From Candidatus Woesearchaeota archaeon (lineage in GTDB: Archaea > Nanobdellota > Nanobdellia > Woesearchaeales > UBA11576): DNA of 52,209 nt. Numbering within the stretch: the stretch's first letter is position 1; the number at the start of each line of letters is the position of its first letter. Location of the stretch: contig JAFGJH010000044.1 in assembly GCA_016929255.1 (NCBI GenBank), forward strand, positions 1-52,209. Direction: 5' to 3'. A program made the position numbers and the translations under genes. The notes beneath the pieces are model-generated. The model was not told the origin of the DNA and searched no databases. It was given only the letters and a program-made list of their open reading frames with translations. This document shows positions 23,872 through 32,264 of this stretch, one piece after another.

Positions 23872-24201
23872 TTATGCTCTGTTAAGACATTTTTTCTTAT
23901 CAAAGTATGCCTTGACCTTTGGTATGATGTGCGGTGATGCTGCGGGCCCCAGTGCATAGTATATCTTCTCTGCCTCTGGTCCCCAGGAGTATGTTCCTTT
24001 CTCCTTCTTGATGTCCTTCACGACAAACTCATTGGTTGAGACCCCTTTCTTGAGATGGTAATACACCGAGCGCATCGTCACCAGGGGGAACACAGAGACA
24101 TAATGCTTGTAGATGTCATAGGCATATCCGTCCCCTAAGAAATACAGTATCTCCACGATGTTCTGCCTTATCATCGACTTGAGTGGACGTCCTCGTTTCA
24201 T
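23872..24201 (-). CDS. PadR-like winged-helix regulator
   Basis: A 109-residue basic protein starting MKRGRPLKSMIRQNIVEIL. The order of elements fits a PadR-like winged helix: IRQNIVEILYFLGDGYAYDIYKHY, then VTMRSVYYHLKKGVSTNEFVVKDI, then a short wing (KKEKGTYSWGPEAEKIYYALGP). I recall close relatives in DPANN archaea. The start at 24201 is supported by a CTTTTTAAGC box centred about 28 nt upstream. The open frame runs 93 residues further up, through a repeat-like intergenic segment, and that part is rejected. The target is unknown. Confidence 0.75.
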   Translation of the reverse strand: MKRGRPLKSMIRQNIVEILYFLGDGYAYDIYKHYVSVFPLVTMRSVYYHLKKGVSTNEFVVKDIKKEKGTYSWGPEAEKIYYALGPAASPHIIPKVKAYFDKKKCLNRA

Positions 24202-24259
24202 GAAAGCAGAAAAAGAAACAGGTTGCTTAAAAAGCTTTTCAAACCAGGCAAACCAGGGA

Positions 24260-24427
24260 GTTATTGAAAAGTTAGGCGTCACCACCGCCAATTTGCGGAG
24301 CGACTTTCGGTGAAATGATCCTTCGCGGAGGGGGATGTCCCTTACGGGGAGGTGCCGTATATCAGTAGATGAAGTGGGAGCGTAGCCTGGCGTGGTGATG
24401 CCCGAGCGAAGCGAGCTTTTCAATAAC
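24260..24427. repeat. 168-bp inverted-repeat element (MITE-like or structured RNA)
   Basis: The ends are a perfect 12-bp inverted repeat: GTTATTGAAAAG at 24260-24271 and CTTTTCAATAAC at 24416-24427. Just inside, GGCGTCACCACCGCC and GGCGTGGTGATGCC are nearly inverse as well. The interior is GC-rich, with smaller hairpins such as GCTCGCTTCGCTCGGGC read on the minus strand. It lies between the VWA gene and the PadR-like gene promoter. No transposase is inside. It could be a miniature transposable element or an RNA. Confidence 0.55.
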
Positions 24428-24440
24428 GCCCGAATCCTGT

Positions 24441-25379
24441 TCACGGCAGCGTCCTGAACCTTGTGTTCAGGAGTATCCACTCCCCCAACAGCAGCAGGAC
24501 CCCTACGACCAGGAATATGAGCCTGAGTGAGTAAGGTATGTTCTGTTCAGAAAGGGTTACGATCTCCTGGAATGCCGCTGCCATCTGTGCCTTGTCTCCT
24601 ACCTTGTAGAACCTTCCGCCCGTGTTGTCGGATATCCTTCTTAGTGTCGCCTCATCGATCGTGGAGAGCAGCTGGGTCAGCTCGAATGACCCTCCTTTCT
24701 CCGTCGCTATGCCTATCGTGTGCACGATGACGTGGTTCTTCGCCGCGTAGTTTATGCCCTCTTCTATGGGGCCTCCGGATGTGTGCTGCCCGTCTGTTAG
24801 CAGGACTACAGCCATTGACTTGTCGTATTCGGTGAGGAGGATGTTGACTGAGTTCATTATCGCAGAGGATATGTCCGTGCCTCCGGTGCTGCTTATCTTG
24901 AGGTTGTCGACAGCTTCATTGACTCTCCCCTTGTCGTTGCTGAGCGCTGTCTCCACCTTTGATACGCCCGAGAATGACACCACCCCTATCTTCACCTCCG
25001 CGTTCAGGGAGTCGGCGAAGCCTTTCGCGTTCTCTTTTGCGACCTCGAGCCGGTTGGGTGTGAAGTCGTTTGCCAGCATGCTGCTGGAGGCGTCGATAGT
25101 GACGACATAGTTGAAGTCAGAGCCGGGCCCTTTGGTCCAGACAGTCATTCCTGCCGCGGACAGTGTCAGGAAGAGCATGATGAGTATCCTCACTACAAGG
25201 AGTGTTATGTTCTTTGAGAGCACCACCGCCCCCGTGACCCTCTTCAATGCCTCGAAATTGGCGAACAGGATTGCCCTTCTCTGCGTGTACTTCATGAGGA
25301 AGAAGTGCAGGGCCGCCATTATGGGGATGGCGAATAGGAACCACAGGAACTGTATGTTGAGGAATGTTATGTCAGCCAC
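24441..25379 (-). CDS. BatA-like VWA-domain membrane protein
   Basis: A 312-residue protein with two N-terminal membrane spans (about 8-28 and 55-78), a von Willebrand A domain, and one C-terminal span (about 285-303). The metal site is complete at its start: Asp96-x-Ser98-x-Ser100 in TIDASSSM. SSTGGTDISSAI supplies the threonine, and VVLLTDGQHTSGG the second acidic loop. The VWA domain should lie in the loop between membrane anchors and bind a partner through a metal ion. Its start overlaps the DUF58 gene end by 8 nt, so it belongs to the MoxR-DUF58-VWA operon. No BatB or BatD follows. Confidence 0.9.
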   Translation of the reverse strand: MADITFLNIQFLWFLFAIPIMAALHFFLMKYTQRRAILFANFEALKRVTGAVVLSKNITLLVVRILIMLFLTLSAAGMTVWTKGPGSDFNYVVTIDASSSMLANDFTPNRLEVAKENAKGFADSLNAEVKIGVVSFSGVSKVETALSNDKGRVNEAVDNLKISSTGGTDISSAIMNSVNILLTEYDKSMAVVLLTDGQHTSGGPIEEGINYAAKNHVIVHTIGIATEKGGSFELTQLLSTIDEATLRRISDNTGGRFYKVGDKAQMAAAFQEIVTLSEQNIPYSLRLIFLVVGVLLLLGEWILLNTRFRTLP

Positions 25380-26268
25380 TTGCCCACCTCATCGCCCTCT
25401 GCTTGAAGAATGTGAATATTATCTTGCTGAACGGCTGGTTTGTCATGATGAACATGTATTCTACCTGCAGTTCCTTGAGGAGGTTGGAGAGCTGCTGGTC
25501 CTGATCGTGCGCCAGCCTTTCGTACGCCTCCTTCACTACCTTCGTGTCGATGAGCAGGCTTTCTCCTGTGAAAGGGTCCTGCACGAAGACCTGGCCGACT
25601 TCTGCGGGCATGGCCACATCACGCGGGTCTTTGACGACGAAGACTATCACTTCATGCTTGACTGCCATGAGCTTGAATTTCTCGTACCAGTTTCCCTTGA
25701 GTCCTATGAAGTCCGATATCAGTATTATTATTGAGGGTCTTGTCATCATCGCGTTGAAGTCGTGTAGCGCTTTCTCGAAATCCATCTGTCCCTCGTACAT
25801 CGCCGGGTTGGTGAGCGTCTTGAGCATTATGTAGAACTGCTTGTTGCCGATGTTCGGCTGTATCGACGTGACAATCTTGTCCGAGAATAGGGTCAGGCCT
25901 ACGGAGTCTCCCCCGCTGAGCAGAGAGTGTGCCATGGATGCGAACATCTCTATGACATATTCGTTCTTCAGGCTTTCTATGGATCCGAAGGACATGCTGC
26001 TGCTCACGTCTATAAGGAACATTATGTTGTTGTTCCTCTCCTCCACGAGCTCCTTGACCACGAGATACCTGGACCTCATCGAGGCTTTCCAGTCTATGTT
26101 CTTGGCGTCATCCTCTGCCGGGTTGTAGTTCCTGTAGCCGTGGAACTCCAGACCTCTTCCTTTCAGGACCGAGCGGAATTCGCCGCTGAGGAAGCCGGAG
26201 ATGCCTTTCTTTGAGACTATCTCAAGCTTCTTGATGAGCGGATTAACGTCGACTTTGAATTCCTTCAT
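25372..26268 (-). CDS. DUF58-domain protein with VWA-like fold
   Basis: A 298-residue soluble protein of the MoxR-associated DUF58 family. The family block is GRGLEFHGYRNYNPAEDDAKNIDWKASMRSRYLVVKELVEERN (residues 38-79). A VWA-like metal site follows as Asp87-Val-Ser89-Ser-Ser91-Met in FLIDVSSSMS, and ISDF is the later acidic motif. In bacteria and archaea these proteins work with MoxR ATPases in maturation of envelope or secreted complexes. It starts 16 nt after moxR ends and overlaps the next gene by 8 nt. Confidence 0.9.
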   Translation of the reverse strand: MKEFKVDVNPLIKKLEIVSKKGISGFLSGEFRSVLKGRGLEFHGYRNYNPAEDDAKNIDWKASMRSRYLVVKELVEERNNNIMFLIDVSSSMSFGSIESLKNEYVIEMFASMAHSLLSGGDSVGLTLFSDKIVTSIQPNIGNKQFYIMLKTLTNPAMYEGQMDFEKALHDFNAMMTRPSIIILISDFIGLKGNWYEKFKLMAVKHEVIVFVVKDPRDVAMPAEVGQVFVQDPFTGESLLIDTKVVKEAYERLAHDQDQQLSNLLKELQVEYMFIMTNQPFSKIIFTFFKQRAMRWASG

Positions 26269-26284
26269 TTTGGACCGTGGGGTT

Positions 26285-27325
26285 TTATGGCACAGGGATC
26301 TTCTGGAGAATTTCAGTGATTATCTGCTCCGTGGTCACGCTTTCTGCCTGCGCTTCGTATGAGAGGAGCAGCCTGTGCCTTAGCACGTCATAAGCGACTT
26401 CTTTCACGTCTTCAGGGATGACGAATGTCCTTCCGCGGAGTATGGCGTTCGACTTTGCGGCTATGAACAGGCCTATTGAGCCTCTTGGGGACGCTCCCCA
26501 CTCGATGTAGTGCGCCTGCTTCAGCTTGTATTTGTCAGGGTATCTTGTGGCGTCTATTATGGTGACGAGATATTTCTCTATCTTTGGGGATAGGTATGCC
26601 AGCTTTGTGGCATCCTGCATGGCGACAATCACGTCCGGGGAGAAAATCGGCTTGACGTCGAAATGCTCGAATTTGTGGATGGTCATGTTTTTGTTGAGTA
26701 TCTCTATCTCATCCTCTTTGGTTGGATATCCTACCATCAGCTTGAACAGGAATCGGTCGACCTGCGCTTCGGGCAGCGGATATGTTCCTACCTGCTCGAG
26801 CGGGTTCTGCGTCGCCATGACGAAGAAAGGCACCGGCAGCTGGAGGGTCTCATGCCCGATGGTGACCTGTTTCTCCTGCATGCACTCTAGGAGCGCTGAC
26901 TGTACCTTTGGCGGCGCCCTGTTTATCTCGTCTGCGAGGATGAAGTTCGCGAACACAGGGCCTTTTATGATGTAGAATCCTTTCTCTTTCTGGTATGATG
27001 TGAGTCCTGTTATGTCTGAAGGCAGCAGGTCCGGCGTGAACTGGATCCTTGCGAATGAGCAGCCCATGGTCTGCGAAACTGTCCTTACCATGAGCGTCTT
27101 GGCTATCCCCGGGACCCCCTCAAAGAGCAGGTGGCCGTTGGCGAATATGGCCCTGAACACGCTGTCGATGACGCTTTCCTGCCCTATGACTATCTTTCCT
27201 ATCTCCTCTTTGGCATCCTTGATCAGCTTATGGTATTCCTTGATCTTTCCTTCCAGGGCCTTTATCTCTTCTTTTGATATTCCAGTATCCCCTGTGTCCT
27301 GTTTACTGCTATTGAAAAGCGCCAT
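26285..27325 (-). CDS. MoxR-family AAA+ ATPase
   Basis: A 346-residue chaperone-like ATPase. Walker A is EGVPGIAKT (69-77), Walker [13 protein letters not shown] (129-140), sensor 1 [28 protein letters not shown], and the lid has [23 protein letters not shown]. It is a typical MoxR, which usually acts on a partner through a VWA protein, here the two genes downstream. A TATA-like TTTTTAAAC is centred 28 nt before the ATG, and GAGGTGA also lies between them, so both leaderless and leadered starts are possible. This promoter lies after the giant surface genes, so the trio may be expressed from it, from read-through, or both. Confidence 0.95.
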   Translation of the reverse strand: MALFNSSKQDTGDTGISKEEIKALEGKIKEYHKLIKDAKEEIGKIVIGQESVIDSVFRAIFANGHLLFEGVPGIAKTLMVRTVSQTMGCSFARIQFTPDLLPSDITGLTSYQKEKGFYIIKGPVFANFILADEINRAPPKVQSALLECMQEKQVTIGHETLQLPVPFFVMATQNPLEQVGTYPLPEAQVDRFLFKLMVGYPTKEDEIEILNKNMTIHKFEHFDVKPIFSPDVIVAMQDATKLAYLSPKIEKYLVTIIDATRYPDKYKLKQAHYIEWGASPRGSIGLFIAAKSNAILRGRTFVIPEDVKEVAYDVLRHRLLLSYEAQAESVTTEQIITEILQKIPVP

Positions 27326-27405
27326 GTTGTGAAATCACCTCTTTTTGGTTTAAAAACTTATATTAGCACTCTTAAATGGTATATGTTTGATGTGTATCAT
27401 TGCTC

Positions 27406-27441
27406 ATTATTCATTCATTATTCATTTATTATTCATTCATT
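27406..27441. repeat. 11-bp minisatellite across the stop codon of the 27433 gene
   Basis: The unit ATTATTCATTY occurs about 3.3 times in tandem. On the minus strand the unit reads RAATGAATAAT. The third copy contains the TGA stop of the 1453-residue surface protein. Because 11 is not a multiple of three, successive copies place stop codons in different frames. Confidence 0.65.
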
Positions 27442-30400
27442 CTTCTTGGTCAGCTCTTTCCTCCTGGACTTTATGTGCGACCAGCCGATTATCAACGCTA
27501 TGGCGACGATGAGTGTTATCAGTGCGACTGTGCCGAGTATGAATAATGATTCGGTTGGCATGCCGTACACCTTGGTAGGCTCTTCGGCCTCCGGAGCGGC
27601 CTCTTTTGGTGCTATAAGGTATTTGCAGCTCTCGATGATCTGGTCAAGCATCTTGGCGGCTTCTTTCTCGTTCTTCTCCGCTATCATCTGTCTTGTCTTC
27701 TTGAGGAACTCGTTGAGCTCTAGGCATTCAGGGTTGGTGCTAAGCAGGTCCTCTGCGAAAGCGAGCTTTGTGTTGACCTGGGTGTCGTTGCCTTCTGCTT
27801 TGAGCAGAGAGTTGACGAATACCTTGACTTTCTCGTTGAACTCTGATTTCTTCTCTGTGCCGTCCTCTGCGACTGATATCGCGTCGGCTGTTGCTTCGAT
27901 GAGTATCTCATATGTTCCGTATGTCTTGAATGAGTCGATGAAAAGCGTCAGGAATTCCTTCTGGTTCGGCTGCATGATTGGGATGTATTCCTTTGAGAGC
28001 CTTATGTTCACGTTCTCGTTCGGCGATGTCGCCTTCAGGCGTATGTTCTCCATGGTGAAGTTGCTGTTGAACAGGTTTATCGGAACTTCCATCGAGTTGT
28101 TGACGTATGTTGTGACCATCTGGGGAGCTATGAGCCTGAAGGAGACGGGTGTCGTGACATATTTCGGCACTTCGTAAGGGACTGGCTGTGCCACTGCGCC
28201 TCCGCCCACAGGGATGATTATTACCTGCGGGATGGACTGCGCCTCTGTCACGTTGAGTGTTATGATGTTGCTGTAGGTGGTGTTGTAACCGTCGGACATG
28301 TGGAAGACGAGCTTTACAGAGCCTACGAATACATTATTGGTCACAACATGCACTTTGTGGGTCGAGTTTTCTATTGATATGTTGACTTCACTCACTGCTG
28401 TGCCGTTAGGGCTGCTGACGTTGAATGTTATGTTGTCATCGGTGTCCGGGTCGTAGAAGTACGTGTCGAGGTCTATCCAGCTCTGGTTGGTGTTCTGCTC
28501 CTGGCTCCTGTCCGCGATTGCGTACCCTAAGATTACCCTGTTTATGGATGGTGTCTGGTTGCTGTTGTTGGTTATCATGATGAACTTGTACTGTATGCAT
28601 CTGAGGTTTTCTGATGTTATGTTTGAGTCAGGTACCTTGTATGGGTCGCTGTAGTTGGAGGTTATCGTGGCTGGGCAGGTTGTCTGAGTCAGGCCGTCTG
28701 CTGTCCTGGTCTGGAATGAGATGTTGAAGGTGGTGTTTTCAGGGGGTGTCGTGTTGCCTGACCAGTTTATTGTGGTGAACTTGTGGTGGTAGTTTGTCTC
28801 GTAGGTGTCCAGTATTGAGGACTCGAACAGTCCGATTGGATAGTACGCTACGCCTGTGTTGTACAGTATGACCCCCTCCTCTTCAGGCAGGACTGTCAGG
28901 TTTGTCTTTGTCAGCCCTGCGTTGAAATGGGTGTGGTTGTACTGCCTTATCTGCCCGAACCAGCCGAGCCTGTTTATGTTTGAGACATTGACAGTCCAGT
29001 TTAGCATGGTGGATGTGTTTGTCATGTCAAGCACGAACACCGTTATGTTGCGCCACCCTGCTGACAGGAAGTCTGTCGTGTAGTTGTAGTATGACTGGTT
29101 GGCTCCTGTGATGTTGCTGCCGTCAAGTGCCCACTGGTAGTGGAGTGAGTCGCCGTAGTCTATGTCGATTGCGCTCACATTGAACATCATCGAGGAGTTC
29201 TCGGTCATGTTCTGGTAGTATGTGGTGTTAGGTGAGTGGTTTGTGATTATCGGTGCATCATTGACATTGAATACTTCCAGCCGTATCGTTGTGGTATTGA
29301 GCCTTCCGGTGGTGTCGTCAATAGTGAAATTGGCATAATAGATGCCCACCTGTGAATTGTTGGGTGTCAGGTTTGCCAGTGCCGTGTTTCCGTCGTGGCT
29401 TGTCAGGTTAATCAGCTCTATCCCTGATGTCACCGTGTCGTTTGAGGCGTTTGTGAAATTGACATATGATATGGAGAATGAAAGCGTCACTGACTCTTCG
29501 TCATATGCATCCATGTATATCAGCGTCAGGTTCCTCTCGTAGAGCGAGCTGTTCCACACGGTCATGTTTGTCGAGTGGTTGAGCAGCCATGATGAGTTCC
29601 ATGCTGTCGTGCTCATGTATCTGGACTCGTTGGTGTAATACTCGCTGAGCGGAGGCATCCAGTGAGGATAATCGTTGTACTCCCCGATTGTCAGGTTCAT
29701 CAGCGTCGAAACGTTGGATTCGCCGTCGCTCACTGTGATGTTTATTATGTGCTCTCCGGTCTGTCTTACGTTCGGCATGAAGCTTATCAGGCCGCTGCTG
29801 CTGATGTTGAACATTGTGGTGTTGCTGTAGTATATCAGCACGTCCTGGGGGTCAGGATCCGATGCATTGATCTGGTATTCGAACAGGTGGTCTTCGGTGG
29901 CGTTCTGGTCCGCAACCGGTTCGATTACGGGTGGCGTGTTGTATGTCACGTTGAACAGGACCAGGCTCCAGTTGTACCTGCCTGAAGAATCGTTTATCGT
30001 GATGTTCACCCAGTGCTCCCCGAAGTCAGAGTCGTCTGGGACGAATTCTATGGCTCCTGTCTTGTTGTATGCCCCTCCGTCCGGTGCCGTGGTTATGTCG
30101 AACAATGTTGTGTTGTCTCCGAAAAGGTCGAGATTCCCGTCCTCATCAGCCGCCGTGATGTTCATCGAGAAGGTGAGGTTGATTTTCATCCTCTGGTTGG
30201 GTATAGGATAGGGCTGGAGCTGGGGATGATGTTCGACATTGATTACTGTTATGTTGAATGTATCCTGGTCTGTTGCGCCTTTGCTGTCATTCACCTTGAC
30301 AGTCACCACCCAAGGGCTGCCTATGACATCCGACTGGTCAGGAATGAAGCTTATGAATGCTGTTGCTCCGAGAGGTGAGGTGTTGGTTGTTGTTATGTTG

Positions 30401-31794
30401 AGCTTGTCATTCGGAGGCGATGAGGTCAGGCTGAAGTTGAGCAGGTCGAGCAGGTCGACGTCAGTTGCGTTGAATTCGATGTATGTGTAGTTGCCTTCTG
30501 TCGTGAATATGTCTGGCAGGGGCTTTCCGCCGAGCACCGGAGCGGTGTTGTTTATGATGCTCAGGTTGAAGACCATCGAGGTGTTGCTTGTCCCGTCGCT
30601 GACGTTGATCTCTATGGGGTAGTTCCCTATCTCTGATGTCAGGAATATTTTGCTGATGAATCCTGTCGAGGGGTTTATGTCGAACAGGCTTGTATTGTCA
30701 TAGTACGTCAGGGGTTCGAAATCAGGGTCGTAGGCATCAATCTGCAGCTGGTAGAGCGTGTCGGTGTATGCGGTCTGGTTGGCGACCTGCGTGACTATGG
30801 GCGGGTCGTTGACTCCTGTCACGTTTATAGTCACGTTGTTGCTGTAGGTGGTGTTGTACCCGTCGAAGCAGCTGAACTGCACCACATTGATGCCGAAAAA
30901 GTCAGGATCAGGTATGAGACTGACATTGTTCGGCTCTGTCTCGTTGATGATTATGGTTATGTTTTCTCCGACTATGAATGTTGCGTTGTACTGCATGGGA
31001 TAGTCATCAAGGTCAAGGTCGTGGAAATAGTCGCTAAGGTTGAATACGCTCTCGTTTATGGTGTCTTCGACCATCGTGATGTTCTGTATGGTGTCATTGT
31101 TGATCGGTGCCCTGTTCTCGTTCGTGACATTCACTGTCCAGTTGATGAATGTCCACGTGCTGGTATTGTCGCTCACATTGACTGTGATGTTGTGGATCCC
31201 TGCAGAGAAATAGTCAGGGGTGTAGTTTGCGATGTTGTCTGTGTAGTTGAGGAGGGTGTCGTTCAGCGCTCCGTCTATGAGCCAGCTGTATGTGAGATAG
31301 TCCCCGAATATGAGATCAGGATCGTCTGCCGTGATGTTGAGTTCCATCCCGTACCCTTCCTTGACAGTCAGATTGGTCAGGTTCTCAGGATGGTGTGATG
31401 TTATGTTCGGCGGGTCGTTTATGTTTATTATTGCCCAGGTCATTACGTGCGGCGTGCCATTGCCCGTGTCTGTCTCCTTCACTATGACCCAAGTGCCGGC
31501 ATAGACTCCAACCTCATCGTTTGTGGGGGTGAAATTTACTATTCCTGTTATGGGGTCTATTTTGCTTGACATGTACGGCGGCTCATCTATGGAAAAGCGG
31601 AAAGGGTCGCTTTCATCATCTGTCGCATTGAAGTCATAGAAGCATGTTGAGTTCTGGTAGCAGGTTATTGATGATGGGGGGGTCGGCGTGAAATACGGCG
31701 CGGTTCCTGCCGCTAGGACAAATATGGCAGATGCCAGCAGGGCTATGAGCATCAGGAATGTTGCCCTTCTCTTATTCATGCTTTTTCCGCTCAT
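27433..31794 (-). CDS. Giant surface protein of cadherin/Ig-like repeats, C-terminal anchor
   Basis: A 1453-residue protein. An N-terminal hydrophobic signal (about 12-30) is followed by roughly 1200 residues of beta-sandwich repeats. Typical units read NTTLFDI...GxIxFxPxxxxxGxxxINITVSDG, as in cadherin-like or putative Ig domains of archaeal surface proteins, and contain very many N-x-S/T sites. Near the C-terminus an Ig-like module, a helical segment (LAFAEDLLSTNPECLELNEFLKKTRQMIAEK) and one membrane span (about 1412-1437) precede a short basic tail. It probably builds or decorates the cell envelope or binds other cells. It starts 1 nt after the upstream 144-residue gene ends, so translation is likely coupled. 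MoxR follows after 107 nt. Confidence 0.85.
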   Translation of the reverse strand: MSGKSMNKRRATFLMLIALLASAIFVLAAGTAPYFTPTPPSSITCYQNSTCFYDFNATDDESDPFRFSIDEPPYMSSKIDPITGIVNFTPTNDEVGVYAGTWVIVKETDTGNGTPHVMTWAIININDPPNITSHHPENLTNLTVKEGYGMELNITADDPDLIFGDYLTYSWLIDGALNDTLLNYTDNIANYTPDYFSAGIHNITVNVSDNTSTWTFINWTVNVTNENRAPINNDTIQNITMVEDTINESVFNLSDYFHDLDLDDYPMQYNATFIVGENITIIINETEPNNVSLIPDPDFFGINVVQFSCFDGYNTTYSNNVTINVTGVNDPPIVTQVANQTAYTDTLYQLQIDAYDPDFEPLTYYDNTSLFDINPSTGFISKIFLTSEIGNYPIEINVSDGTSNTSMVFNLSIINNTAPVLGGKPLPDIFTTEGNYTYIEFNATDVDLLDLLNFSLTSSPPNDKLNITTTNTSPLGATAFISFIPDQSDVIGSPWVVTVKVNDSKGATDQDTFNITVINVEHHPQLQPYPIPNQRMKINLTFSMNITAADEDGNLDLFGDNTTLFDITTAPDGGAYNKTGAIEFVPDDSDFGEHWVNITINDSSGRYNWSLVLFNVTYNTPPVIEPVADQNATEDHLFEYQINASDPDPQDVLIYYSNTTMFNISSSGLISFMPNVRQTGEHIINITVSDGESNVSTLMNLTIGEYNDYPHWMPPLSEYYTNESRYMSTTAWNSSWLLNHSTNMTVWNSSLYERNLTLIYMDAYDEESVTLSFSISYVNFTNASNDTVTSGIELINLTSHDGNTALANLTPNNSQVGIYYANFTIDDTTGRLNTTTIRLEVFNVNDAPIITNHSPNTTYYQNMTENSSMMFNVSAIDIDYGDSLHYQWALDGSNITGANQSYYNYTTDFLSAGWRNITVFVLDMTNTSTMLNWTVNVSNINRLGWFGQIRQYNHTHFNAGLTKTNLTVLPEEEGVILYNTGVAYYPIGLFESSILDTYETNYHHKFTTINWSGNTTPPENTTFNISFQTRTADGLTQTTCPATITSNYSDPYKVPDSNITSENLRCIQYKFIMITNNSNQTPSINRVILGYAIADRSQEQNTNQSWIDLDTYFYDPDTDDNITFNVSSPNGTAVSEVNISIENSTHKVHVVTNNVFVGSVKLVFHMSDGYNTTYSNIITLNVTEAQSIPQVIIIPVGGGAVAQPVPYEVPKYVTTPVSFRLIAPQMVTTYVNNSMEVPINLFNSNFTMENIRLKATSPNENVNIRLSKEYIPIMQPNQKEFLTLFIDSFKTYGTYEILIEATADAISVAEDGTEKKSEFNEKVKVFVNSLLKAEGNDTQVNTKLAFAEDLLSTNPECLELNEFLKKTRQMIAEKNEKEAAKMLDQIIESCKYLIAPKEAAPEAEEPTKVYGMPTESLFILGTVALITLIVAIALIIGWSHIKSRRKELTKKNE

Positions 31795-31795
31795 T

Positions 31796-32230
31796 TCAGT
31801 CCTCTACAGATATGACTACATTCTGGTAATAGTGATGGCCTTGTTCATCTTTTATTATGATCCACACATTGTGTTTTCCGGCCTGTTCTTCTGTCGGCGT
31901 GAATTCTATCATCCCTTCCCGTGATATCTCGAACAGGGTGGTGTCATCGCTGAACACCACATCTTTTTTGTTGGGCTGCACCTGAAGCCTGACTTTCTGT
32001 CCTGTCCTCGCTATGAAGTTGGGGATGGTCTCGAAATGTAGGCTCTGGTCAGGGCTTGAGCCCGTCACTGTCGCGTCAGATTCGAACGTCTCCAGCGAGT
32101 GCAGTCCTGTTATCTGTGCCTTGTTCAGGATAAGCACTGTTATCATCGCTATAGCTACAGCGAACAGCAGGAACATTATGGCTGCGTTCCTGTTTCCTTT
32201 CGCCTGGCTTATGTCTTCTTTGTTTATCAT
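31796..32230 (-). CDS. Membrane-anchored protein with one cadherin/Ig-like domain
   Basis: A 144-residue protein. Residues 14-36 are a membrane span (AAIMFLLFAVAIAMITVLIL) after a short charged cytosolic start. The outer part is a single beta domain with DDTTLFEISREGMIEFTPTEEQAGKHNVWIIIKDEQG. That line matches the repeat of the giant protein encoded directly after it (for example SNTTMFNISSSGLISFMPNVRQTGEHIINITVSDG). It is thus a one-repeat version, placed between two giants in one operon. It could act as an anchor, a chaperone or a cap for the repeats. Confidence 0.8.
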   Translation of the reverse strand: MINKEDISQAKGNRNAAIMFLLFAVAIAMITVLILNKAQITGLHSLETFESDATVTGSSPDQSLHFETIPNFIARTGQKVRLQVQPNKKDVVFSDDTTLFEISREGMIEFTPTEEQAGKHNVWIIIKDEQGHHYYQNVVISVED

Positions 32231-32264
32231 GTTTTTCGTGTGCGCCTGAAGCGTATACTGTGCA

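Noticed and set aside
24202-24480. N-terminal extension of the PadR-like gene
   Set aside because: The extension crosses its TATA box and the inverted-repeat element, is rich in Arg and Ser, and resembles no domain. The 109-residue product starts as relatives do.
27406-27441. Start of a CRISPR array
   Set aside because: The unit is 11 bp with no spacers. It is a simple tandem repeat. No other part of the window has regularly spaced repeats with unique spacers.
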